Assembly (NCBI GenBank): GCA_965116715.1
Contig: OZ220724.1
Span: 1,426,001 to 1,490,000, forward strand
From: Poriferisodalis sp965116715
Lineage (GTDB): Bacteria; Actinomycetota; Acidimicrobiia; Acidimicrobiales; Poriferisodalaceae
Direction of reading: 5' to 3'
Length of the DNA stretch: 64,000 nucleotides
The position numbers and the translations under genes are program-made. Numbering within the stretch: the stretch's first letter is position 1; every line of letters starts with the position of its first letter. Shown piece by piece: positions 50,118 through 57,955 of the stretch. The notes beneath the pieces were generated by a model, which was not told the origin of the DNA, ran no database searches, and worked only from the letters and a program-made list of their open reading frames with translations.

Positions 50118-51103
50118 ACGCTGCGCAGCAGCTCGCGGACGATGTGCTGTTCAAGCGAGCGCTCGACGTGGACGCGTCCGGCGCGGTGCCGGCCGGCAAT
50201 CTTGACCTGTTCCGCGACGCCGGCCTCTACGGCCTGTGGACGCCGCGCGAGGTAGGCGGCTGCGGCTTCGACGAGCTCGAGCGGCTGCCGATACTCGAAG
50301 CGCTGGCCGGCGGCTGTCTCACCACTGCCTTCGTGTGGGCGCAGCACGGCGGTGGCTCGGCAAATGCGGCACGGACGCCCCCAGGCTCGCCGCTGCACGA
50401 GCGCTGGGCGCGGGCGCTCGCCACTGGCGCGGCGCGGGGCGGGGTGGCGTTCGCACACGTGCTGCGTCCCGAACCATGCCTGTTCGCTGAACGGTCCGCC
50501 GGCGGCTGGGTGCTGCGCGGCGTGGCGCCGTTCGTGACCGGGTGGGGCCACATCGACGCCGTGCTGGTGGCCGCCCATGACGCTGACCGGCTGGTGTGGA
50601 TGCTGCTGCCCGCTGACGAATCCCCTACGCTGAGCTCACGGCGGCTGCGGCTGGCTGCGGTGGACTCGTCGGTCACCGTCGAGCTGCACTTCGACGGCCA
50701 CACAGTCGGCGACGATGACGTCGTGGAGGTCATCGACTACGCGGACTGGCTGTCGTTCTACCGAACCGGGCTGCGCACCAACGGCGCCCTGATGCTCGGC
50801 GTCGCCGGGCGGGCACTCCAGCTGCTCGGCCCATCCCCGCTCGACACTGAACTGAATGAGGCGCGCTCACAACTGCACGCCGCCGAGGTGGATGAGATGC
50901 CCGAGCGCCGTGCACAGGTCGGCTACGTGGGCATGCGGGCCACGAGCGCCCTGGTGTCATCAGTGGGCGGCAGGGCGATCACGCTCGCGCATCACGCGCA
51001 GCGTCTCGCCCGTGAAGCTCTCTTCCTGCTGGTGCAGGGCCAGACCGCCGACATCCGGTCAGGCCACCTCCGCCGCCTCGGCGCCGCCGGAAGCCCGCCC
51101 TAG
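50099..51103 (+). CDS. Acyl-CoA dehydrogenase-like flavoprotein
   Basis: Protein of 334 residues from a GTG overlapping the MaoC gene by 19 bp. DLFRDAGLYGLWTPREVGGCG and ALAGGCLTTAFVWAQHGG match the N-terminal helical domain of acyl-CoA dehydrogenases (quoted within limits), and GVAFAHVLRP and GWVLRGVAPFVTGWGHID the middle domain. The C-terminal helical domain is shortened and lacks the usual catalytic Glu context, so activity may differ from ordinary ACADs (for example a DszC/monooxygenase-type use). The TAG stop overlaps the convergent SMP-30 gene stop in CTAG (51100-51103). Confidence 0.8.
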   Translation: MHAEFLNAAQQLADDVLFKRALDVDASGAVPAGNLDLFRDAGLYGLWTPREVGGCGFDELERLPILEALAGGCLTTAFVWAQHGGGSANAARTPPGSPLHERWARALATGAARGGVAFAHVLRPEPCLFAERSAGGWVLRGVAPFVTGWGHIDAVLVAAHDADRLVWMLLPADESPTLSSRRLRLAAVDSSVTVELHFDGHTVGDDDVVEVIDYADWLSFYRTGLRTNGALMLGVAGRALQLLGPSPLDTELNEARSQLHAAEVDEMPERRAQVGYVGMRATSALVSSVGGRAITLAHHAQRLAREALFLLVQGQTADIRSGHLRRLGAAGSPP

Positions 51104-51942
51104 GGCAAGCCTGCGCCGGGCACATCCACCCGGACGGTCTCGATGCGGCCGAGCGCGGGTGAATCGGCCGGGGGCCGGGACGTGGGCGCAGTGACCATGT
51201 ACAGCGTCCGGCGGTCGTCGTCGCCCAGCATGCAGGCGAAGCAGTTCAGCTCGAGCTCGATGACATCGGTCACCGCTCCGCCGTCGACTACCCGGAAGCA
51301 GCTCGCGTTCAGCGGGTCGGCCACCCAGATGCCGCCGGCTTCGTCCAAGCAGATGCCGTCGGGCACCCGCTCGCCCAGGTCTGCGAAGATCCGCCGGCCG
51401 CTCAGCGAACCGTCGGCTTCGATGTCGAACGCCGTCATGCGGCGGCCGTAGCTCTCCGCGATGACCATGTGGCGCCCGCTGGGATCGATGACGGTGCCGT
51501 TGGGAAAGTCGAACCCGTCCGGACCTGGCCGAGCGGTTCCGTCGGGGCTCACGATGGCCAGCGTCGCCTGCGCGAACGTCTCCCCCACGCTGTCGTCGAA
51601 CCCGAAGTTGCCGACATAGGCAGTGCCGTCGGCGGCTACCACCATGTCATTGCAGGGTCCGCCGGCGATGCCGGACAGATCGGCATGCAGCGACTCGTTG
51701 CCGTCGGCATCCAGCCGGCGAAGCTGACGGTCGAGCATCGAGACGAACAGCAGGTCCCCGTCAGGCAGCCAGCCCAGCCCCGACGGCTGCGTCGGCACCG
51801 TGTGCACCAGCTCTTCATGGCCGTCGGGCGTCACGGTGAAGATGCCGTGGCGGTAGAAGTCGGAGTACCACAGCTTGCCGCCGCGCCAGCGCGGCCCCTC
51901 CCCGAACCTCAGCCCCGTCACCACCACATCAGTCGTCGTCAT
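51100..51942 (-). CDS. SMP-30/gluconolactonase-like beta-propeller protein
   Basis: Six-bladed beta-propeller of 280 residues from ATG 51942. GLRFGEGPRWRGGKLWYSDF carries the metal-binding Glu, PSGLGWLPDGDLLFVS, GGPCNDMVVAADGTAYVGNF the metal-binding Asn/Asp, and GTVIDPSGRHMVIAES, VPDGICLDEAGGIWVA complete the pattern (segments cut to 20 residues where needed). Likely a lactonase or related hydrolase; substrate unknown. Longer in-frame starts upstream lack support. Confidence 0.88.
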   Translation of the reverse strand: MTTTDVVVTGLRFGEGPRWRGGKLWYSDFYRHGIFTVTPDGHEELVHTVPTQPSGLGWLPDGDLLFVSMLDRQLRRLDADGNESLHADLSGIAGGPCNDMVVAADGTAYVGNFGFDDSVGETFAQATLAIVSPDGTARPGPDGFDFPNGTVIDPSGRHMVIAESYGRRMTAFDIEADGSLSGRRIFADLGERVPDGICLDEAGGIWVADPLNASCFRVVDGGAVTDVIELELNCFACMLGDDDRRTLYMVTAPTSRPPADSPALGRIETVRVDVPGAGLP

Positions 51943-52111
51943 GACAGCCGAAGCTAACCGACCCTCCGCCGACCGCGTAGAGGACTGATTCGTAGCCGTC
52001 TGCACTCGCGGAGATTCACCGAGCACGCATTGTCATATGCTCAACTATCGAACACACCCGGTGCGCGTTCGTGCAATGAGATGAGCACGCGTGATCTCGA
52101 GAGGTGCTGGT

Positions 52112-54469
52112 GTGGCTGACATCGACCGCTTGAATGCAGAGAACGAGATGCTCCGCTCCCGGCTGTCGGGGCTGACGGAGGCGATTCTGCGCATCAGCGA
52201 GGATCTGGATCTTGACGTCGTGCTGCAGGAGGTGGTGGACAGCGCGCGGATCCTGACCGGTGCGCGCTATGGCGCGATCACCACGCTCAACAGTGTTGGC
52301 GAGTTTCAGGACGTGCTGTTCTCTGGTCTGTCGGCAGAGGATGAGCAGAAGGTGGTGGGTTACGACCGGGGCATGGAGCTGTTCCGGTATCTCAGCGGAA
52401 CGGACGAGCCGCTGCGGACCAGCAATTTCGTGGCGCACGCGGAGTCGGTGGGATTCGACGGGTTCGAGCCGCACATCGGGGCGTTTCTCGGGGCTCAGAT
52501 CAGCGTGCGGGACCGCCAGGTGGGCACGATCTTCGTCGGCGAGAAGCACGACGGCTCCGAGTTCAGCCACGAGGACGAGGAAACCGTGGAGATGTTCGCC
52601 AGCCAGGCGGCAATGGCGCTCACCAACGCCCGCCGCTACGGCGACGAGCAGCGCGCCCGAGCCGATCTCCAAGCGCTGGTCAACACCTCCCCGGTGGGCG
52701 TGCTGGTGGTGGACGCTGCATCCGAGGAAATCGTCATGGCGAACCGCGAAGCGCGCCGCCTGATCGGCATCGGGCCCGAGCGTGGCCGCTTCTCGGTGGC
52801 AAGCCTCGCGCCGCTGAGATACAAGCGGATGGACGGGTCCGAGACTGCCATGGAGGACCTGCCGTTCGAACGGGCACTGCACGGCGACGAGACGGTGCAG
52901 GCCGAAGAGCTGGTGATCGTGCGTCCTGACGGCAGCGAGGTGGCGACGCTGATCAACGCCTCGTCGATCCGGTCAGACGACGGCCGGCTGATGACGGTCA
53001 TTGCGACTGTTCAGGACATGTCGACGCTCGAGGATCTGGAGCGGCTGCGAGCCGAGTTCCTGGCTGTGGTGAGCCATGAGCTGCGAGCGCCGCTGACAGC
53101 GATCAAGGGCTCCGCTGCCACGGTGCTCGGCTCGCTGATGCCCCCTGATCCCGCCGAGGTGCGACAGTTCTTCCACATCGTCGAAGAACGTGCCGACCAT
53201 ATGCGGGACCTGATCAACGATCTGCTGGACATGACCCGCATCGAGGCGGGCACGCTGTCGGTGACGACAGAGCCGGCTGATCTGCCGTCGATCATCGATC
53301 ACGCCAAGAACGCGTTCCTCGGCGGCGGGCATCAGCACCACATCAAGATCGAATCGATGCCGACCCTGCCACGGGTCTGGGCGGACCGTCAGCGAATCGC
53401 GCAGGTCCTCCACAACCTGTTCTCCAACGCCGCTGCCAACTCCCACGAGTGGTCCACCATTACCGTGGAAGCGTCGCTGGACGACACCCATGTGGCCGTC
53501 TCGGTCACCGACGAGGGCGCCGGCATCCCACCAGAGCGTCTGCCGCTGCTGTTCACCAAGTTCTCGCGCACCCACCGCGAGCAGGAGCAGCCGACGGGAA
53601 CCGGCTACGGCCTCGGCCTGGCGATCTGCAAGGGCATCGTGGAGGCCCACGGCGGCCGCATCTGGGCTCATAGCGCCGGGCAGAACCGGGGCGCCCAGTT
53701 CACCTTCACCATTCCCGCCCTGGAGGAACCGGCTGCCGTGATCGCCCCGGCGGAGCCCGGTTCGGGCACTGTGGCCCGCGCGCCTGCGAAGGTGGAGCGC
53801 ATCCTTGTCGTCGAGGACGACCCGCGGGCGCTGCGCTACATCCGCAACACGCTCTCGCGGGCGGGATACACCCCGGTCGTCACCGGCGACCCGAGCGAAC
53901 TCGAGCACCTCCTGACTGCCGAGATGCCCCACCTCGCGGTGCTGGACCTGGTGCTGCCGGACACCGACGCTTTCGAGCTGATCCGCCTCAACCCCAAGGT
54001 GCTCGAGCTGCCGGTCATCATCGTGTCGGGACGTGGCGACGACCAGCTCGTCGCCAAGGCGTTCGAGCTTGGGGCGGCCGACTACATCGTTAAACCGTTC
54101 TCGCCCACCGAGTTGCTGGCGCGCATCGCTGCAGCGCTGCGTAGGCGAGCACAGTCGCAGCACACCGAGCCGTACCGAATGGCCGACCTGACCGTCGACT
54201 ACATGACGCACACCGTCACCGTTGAAGGCAGAGCCGTCAGCCTCACCCCCACGGAGTACAAGCTGCTCTCAGAGCTGTGCAGTAACGCCGGCCGCGATCT
54301 CAGCTACGAGCAACTGCTCGAGAGCGTCTGGGGGGACGGTGCCAGCGGCGACGCCCAGCGCGTGCGCACGTTCGTCAAGGACCTGCGGGCCAAGCTGGGC
54401 GACGACGCCCGCCGGCCCACGTACATTCTCACGGTCCCGAGCATCGGCTACCGGGCAGCCGTTCCCTAG
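52112..54469 (+). CDS. GAF-PAS histidine kinase fused to receiver and winged-helix DNA-binding domains
   Basis: A one-protein two-component system of 785 residues from the GTG at 52112 (GAGAGG upstream); a GTG at 52091 would add 7. Order: short coiled coil, GAF domain (about 35-178), PAS (about 185-300), HisKA with FLAVVSHELRAPLTAIKG (His about 322), HATPase with NLFSNAAANS, VTDEGAGIP and GTGYGLGLAICKG, then a receiver (ILVVEDDPRALR, VLDLVLPDTD with the phospho-Asp, KPFSPTELLAR) and an OmpR-type winged helix (VSLTPTEYKLLSELC, DAQRVRTFVKDLRAKLG). The kinase, phospho-acceptor and DNA-binding output are all in one chain. An IS is inserted 20 bp after the stop. Confidence 0.92.
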   Translation: MADIDRLNAENEMLRSRLSGLTEAILRISEDLDLDVVLQEVVDSARILTGARYGAITTLNSVGEFQDVLFSGLSAEDEQKVVGYDRGMELFRYLSGTDEPLRTSNFVAHAESVGFDGFEPHIGAFLGAQISVRDRQVGTIFVGEKHDGSEFSHEDEETVEMFASQAAMALTNARRYGDEQRARADLQALVNTSPVGVLVVDAASEEIVMANREARRLIGIGPERGRFSVASLAPLRYKRMDGSETAMEDLPFERALHGDETVQAEELVIVRPDGSEVATLINASSIRSDDGRLMTVIATVQDMSTLEDLERLRAEFLAVVSHELRAPLTAIKGSAATVLGSLMPPDPAEVRQFFHIVEERADHMRDLINDLLDMTRIEAGTLSVTTEPADLPSIIDHAKNAFLGGGHQHHIKIESMPTLPRVWADRQRIAQVLHNLFSNAAANSHEWSTITVEASLDDTHVAVSVTDEGAGIPPERLPLLFTKFSRTHREQEQPTGTGYGLGLAICKGIVEAHGGRIWAHSAGQNRGAQFTFTIPALEEPAAVIAPAEPGSGTVARAPAKVERILVVEDDPRALRYIRNTLSRAGYTPVVTGDPSELEHLLTAEMPHLAVLDLVLPDTDAFELIRLNPKVLELPVIIVSGRGDDQLVAKAFELGAADYIVKPFSPTELLARIAAALRRRAQSQHTEPYRMADLTVDYMTHTVTVEGRAVSLTPTEYKLLSELCSNAGRDLSYEQLLESVWGDGASGDAQRVRTFVKDLRAKLGDDARRPTYILTVPSIGYRAAVP

Positions 54470-54489
54470 CTGACCCTCAGCCCCGCTTA

Positions 54490-55455
54490 GAGGCCGCGCG
54501 GATAGGCGACCATCCACCAGTCGTCGTGTCGGTCCCGCTGTGATGCGGGGTGCTGTACGAACCGACGACATGGTGGAGGTGCGTGTTCATCATGCGCGCT
54601 TTGAGCAAGGCAGTGGTGGATGTCATCTGGGCAGCGGTCGAGCCGCTGTTGGCCCGTGGGCCCGATGCGCATCCGTTGGGTTGTCATCGGCGGCGGATAT
54701 CGGATCGGCTGTGCCTGCGGGGGATCATCATCAGGCTGGTGACGGGCTGCTCGTGGGAGTCCGTTGAGCACTTGCTCGACGGTGAGGTGTCCGACACGAC
54801 GCTGCGGTCCCGCCGCGACGAGTGGGTCGCAGCAGGCGTGTTCGACAAGATCGCGGCCGAGGCGGTCGCGGCATGGGACCGCGTCATGGGCCTGCGGCTT
54901 GGCGATGTGTGCATCGACGGCTCGGTCCACAAGGCGCCCTGCGGCGGCGAAGGAACCGGCAAGAGCCCCGTTGACCGGCGCAAACTGGGCTGGAAGTGGT
55001 CGTTGGCCACCGACGCGGCGGGCACCCCGGTGGGGTGGGCCGCAGCAGGCGCGAACCGCAACGACATCATGCTGTTCGAGCCCACCATGGCCGAGATCGA
55101 ACGACACGGCCTGCACCACGACATCGACACGCTGCATCTCGACCGCGGCTACATCGGCGGCCGCGTCGACCGGGCCGCCCACCAGGCAGGCATCACCGAC
55201 ATCGTGCGGCCCTCCAAACGGCCGCCCAGCAGCGCAGCCGTCAAGCCAGTCGCCGCCCCGCTGGGACTGCGCTGGACCGTGGAGCGCACCAACTCGTGGC
55301 TGTCGAACTACGGCCAGCTGCGCCGCAACACCGACCGGCGACCCGAGCACCGCACAGCCCAGCTCGCCCTCGCCGTCACGCTGATCATCACCATCAAACT
55401 CATCGACCAACGCGACCGCTGGCAACCCCACTGACCCACCTATCCGCTGACGCTC
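54490..55455 (+). mobile_element. IS5-family (IS1031-like) insertion sequence, type C, copy 2 (966 bp)
   Basis: Ends GAGGCCGCGCGGATAGG and, inverted, GAGCGTCAGCGGATAGG. Target duplication TTA at 54487-54489 and 55456-55458. The right-hand TTA is the TAA stop codon of the convergent P450 gene. The length equals that of the copy at 43438-44403. Confidence 0.95.
54592..55434 (+). CDS. IS5-family (IS1031-like) transposase, type C, copy 2
   Basis: Same protein as copy 1 (280 residues from MRALSKAV; an upstream in-frame start at 54550 is possible and a GGAGG lies between the two). The CIDGSVHKAP, HLDRGYIGG and WTVERTNSW motifs are intact, and the element is complete, so it may be mobile. Confidence 0.92.
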   Translation: MRALSKAVVDVIWAAVEPLLARGPDAHPLGCHRRRISDRLCLRGIIIRLVTGCSWESVEHLLDGEVSDTTLRSRRDEWVAAGVFDKIAAEAVAAWDRVMGLRLGDVCIDGSVHKAPCGGEGTGKSPVDRRKLGWKWSLATDAAGTPVGWAAAGANRNDIMLFEPTMAEIERHGLHHDIDTLHLDRGYIGGRVDRAAHQAGITDIVRPSKRPPSSAAVKPVAAPLGLRWTVERTNSWLSNYGQLRRNTDRRPEHRTAQLALAVTLIITIKLIDQRDRWQPH

Positions 55456-56766
55456 TTAGGGCGCCGGTGCGGGCTGGGTGCGGGGGGCCACCATCTGGTG
55501 CTTGATCGGGCCGACGTGCAGGTGCGCGATGCGCGACTGCTCGCCGTCGAGCCGCAGGCCGTCCAGCAGGGGCGCCACCACCCGGAAGAACGCACGCAGT
55601 TCCCATCGGGCCAGGTGAACGCCCAGGCAGAAGTGGGCGCCGTGACCAAAGGCGAGGTGATCGTTGGGCGTGCGCCCGATGTCGAAGCGGTAGGGCTCGG
55701 GAAACTGGCGCTCGTCGCGGTTGGCTGACGGGTACCAGATGCCGACGTGCTCGCCCGCCTTGATGGTGTGGCCTCGCAGCTCGGTGTCTCTCGTGCAGGT
55801 GCGAGCGAACTGGATCACGGGCGAGGTCCAACGCAGGATTTCCTCGACGGCGGTTTCGACAGCATCCGGGTCGTCGATGCGCTCGTTCAGCAGGTCGAGC
55901 TGGTCGCGGTGTTCCAGCAGGGCAATCACCCCGCCGCTCGCGGCGTTGCGAGTGGTCTCGTTGCCCGCGGCAATCATGAGCCGCAGGTAGCCCACGAGCT
56001 GCTGCGGCGTGAGCGGGCCCGATTCGATCTCCGACCGCAGCAGGATGCTGACGAGGTCGCTCCCATCGGTGCCCTCACTTCGGCGCTGACGGATCAGCTC
56101 GCCGATCCACGTGTCGAACTCGCGGATCATGCGCCGCCGCATCTCGTCCCGGGATTCGCCAGGCCGGCAGAACCGCTCCAGGTCGGGATCGTCAAATAGC
56201 GCCGACGTCCACTCGTGCACCTGCTCCCAGTCGTCGGCCGACACGCCGACCATCTCGCAGATCGCCGCCAGCGGCAGCTTCACCGCCAAGTCCTCCACCA
56301 CATCCGCAGTGCCAGTCTCGGCGACCTTGGCTGCGAACTCGTCGGCGAAGCGCTGGGCGTGCAGCTCCAAGGACTCCGACCGCGCACGCATCGCTTTCGG
56401 GGTGAACTCCGGCACCACCAGCCGGCGCAGGTCCCAGTGGTCGGGGCGGTCCTTGAAGATGAAGTCCGGCGGCTCGTCGGGATCCCAACCGATATCGATG
56501 GCTCGCTGGCGGTATCTCGACCAGAAGCGCAGGTCGCGGTCGGCGTCAGCCAAGCGCAGCCTGCCGCCGCCGTTGATGAAGGTCGTGTTCTGACCCGAGA
56601 TCCACTTCACGTCCTCGTAGCGGGTGATGGCCCAGAACGGGACGATGTTGTCGCGCACATACCAATAGACGGGTGCCTCGTCACGCAGCAGGTCCCATTC
56701 GGCCCACGGGTAGCCCTCGGCGGCGTACCGCTCCGTGTCGTGGATCACCGCCTCGTCGACCTGCAT
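55456..56766 (-). CDS. Cytochrome P450
   Basis: Heme-thiolate monooxygenase of 436 residues from ATG 56766, preceded by AGGAG at 9 bp; a longer in-frame start upstream is less likely. I-helix motif MIAAGNETTRNAASGG, K-helix ExxR in VEEILRWTSPV, and the heme-binding loop LAFGHGAHFCLGVHLAR with the axial Cys. The sequence resembles actinobacterial CYPs that hydroxylate terpenes, sterols or fatty acids. No ferredoxin is adjacent. Its stop codon TAA coincides with the IS target TTA. Confidence 0.95.
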   Translation of the reverse strand: MQVDEAVIHDTERYAAEGYPWAEWDLLRDEAPVYWYVRDNIVPFWAITRYEDVKWISGQNTTFINGGGRLRLADADRDLRFWSRYRQRAIDIGWDPDEPPDFIFKDRPDHWDLRRLVVPEFTPKAMRARSESLELHAQRFADEFAAKVAETGTADVVEDLAVKLPLAAICEMVGVSADDWEQVHEWTSALFDDPDLERFCRPGESRDEMRRRMIREFDTWIGELIRQRRSEGTDGSDLVSILLRSEIESGPLTPQQLVGYLRLMIAAGNETTRNAASGGVIALLEHRDQLDLLNERIDDPDAVETAVEEILRWTSPVIQFARTCTRDTELRGHTIKAGEHVGIWYPSANRDERQFPEPYRFDIGRTPNDHLAFGHGAHFCLGVHLARWELRAFFRVVAPLLDGLRLDGEQSRIAHLHVGPIKHQMVAPRTQPAPAP

Positions 56767-56920
56767 CAATCCGTGCTCCTGCTCGCCGGCCACCGTCGGG
56801 GCAACGGTAGTGGTGCGGCTCGGGCTGCTGCCGGGCCTGGACGGGTCAGGCACGCCTTCACGCGGCCGCTCCCCCGGGCCGGCACGATGCCCGACGCCGG
56901 ACCGGCGCAATACTGACGGC

Positions 56921-57937
56921 ATGAGCAGTGGATCAACTCATGCGGACTCCGTTGGCACGGGCGCGGCCGCCGAGCTGCCCGTCGTCTGGTTCGACCGGCC
57001 CGCCGGCCGGCTGCAGCGCGAGCTGCTGGACGGCCGCGCGCAGATCGCCGACGTTCGCGGCGACGACCCGCTGGAGGGCATCGACCGGGCCGAGGGCGCC
57101 ATCGTGGGCGCCGCCATCCGCTACGACCGCACGGTGTACGAGCGTGCGCCGAGGCTGCGGGTGATTGCCCGTGCGGGCATCGGCTTCGACAATCTCGACC
57201 TCGACGACGCCACCGAGTTCGGCATTGCTGCCTGCAACACGCCCGACGGGCCGACGGTCTCCACCGCTGAGCAGGCCGTCGCGCTCATCTTCGCCGTCAC
57301 CAAGGGGCTGAAGGAATCGGCCCAACGACTCGAAGCCGCCGAAGGCGACTACTGGGCGCGCCACGGACACCTCGAGCTGGCCGGCTCGACGCTCGCGCTC
57401 ATCGGGCTCGGACGCATCGGCGGGCATGTCGCCCGGGTGATATCAGCGGTGGGCATGGAGATCGTGGCCTATGACCCGTATGCAGCAGACGAGCGTTTTG
57501 CCGAACTCGGCGCACAGCGGGCGGCCACACCCAGCGAAGCGGTTGCCGATGCGCATGTCGTGTCAGTGCACGCTCCGCTGAGCGAGGCCACAGAGCATCT
57601 CGTGAACGCCGAGTTGCTGGCAGCGATGCGTGACGGCGTGTATCTGGTGAACACGTCCCGCGGCGGGCTGGTCGACCAGGACGCCCTGCTGGCGGCGCTG
57701 GATGCAGGCAAGGTACGCGGCGCCGGGTTGGACGTGACCGAGCCCGAGCCGCTGCCGCCGGGCCACCCGCTGCTGGGTCGCCCCGACGTGGCGGTGACCC
57801 CGCACGTGGCCTCGGCCACCGTGGCCGGCCGCCGCCGCATCTTCACCCACGCCGTCACAGAGGTAATGACGGCACTCGACGGCAGCCAGCCGCCCAACAT
57901 GCTCAACCCGCAGGCCTGGCCCGGCCGCAACGCCTGA
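56921..57937 (+). CDS. D-2-hydroxyacid dehydrogenase (SerA/CtBP-like)
   Basis: NAD-dependent dehydrogenase of 338 residues from ATG 56921. The catalytic Arg/Glu/His set is visible: NTSRGGLVDQDAL, DVTEPEPLPPGHPLLG and VTPHVASATVAGRRR. The Rossmann motif is LALIGLGRIGGHVARV. The N-terminal GAIVGAAIRYDRTVYERAPR and ARAGIGFDNLDLDDATEFGI match phosphoglycerate dehydrogenase-like and CtBP-type proteins (quoted in part). It lacks an ACT domain, so it is probably not a classical serine-feedback SerA; substrate uncertain. It is divergent from the P450 gene. Confidence 0.88.
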   Translation: MSSGSTHADSVGTGAAAELPVVWFDRPAGRLQRELLDGRAQIADVRGDDPLEGIDRAEGAIVGAAIRYDRTVYERAPRLRVIARAGIGFDNLDLDDATEFGIAACNTPDGPTVSTAEQAVALIFAVTKGLKESAQRLEAAEGDYWARHGHLELAGSTLALIGLGRIGGHVARVISAVGMEIVAYDPYAADERFAELGAQRAATPSEAVADAHVVSVHAPLSEATEHLVNAELLAAMRDGVYLVNTSRGGLVDQDALLAALDAGKVRGAGLDVTEPEPLPPGHPLLGRPDVAVTPHVASATVAGRRRIFTHAVTEVMTALDGSQPPNMLNPQAWPGRNA

Positions 57938-57955
57938 CCGCCGCAGGCGCATGAC

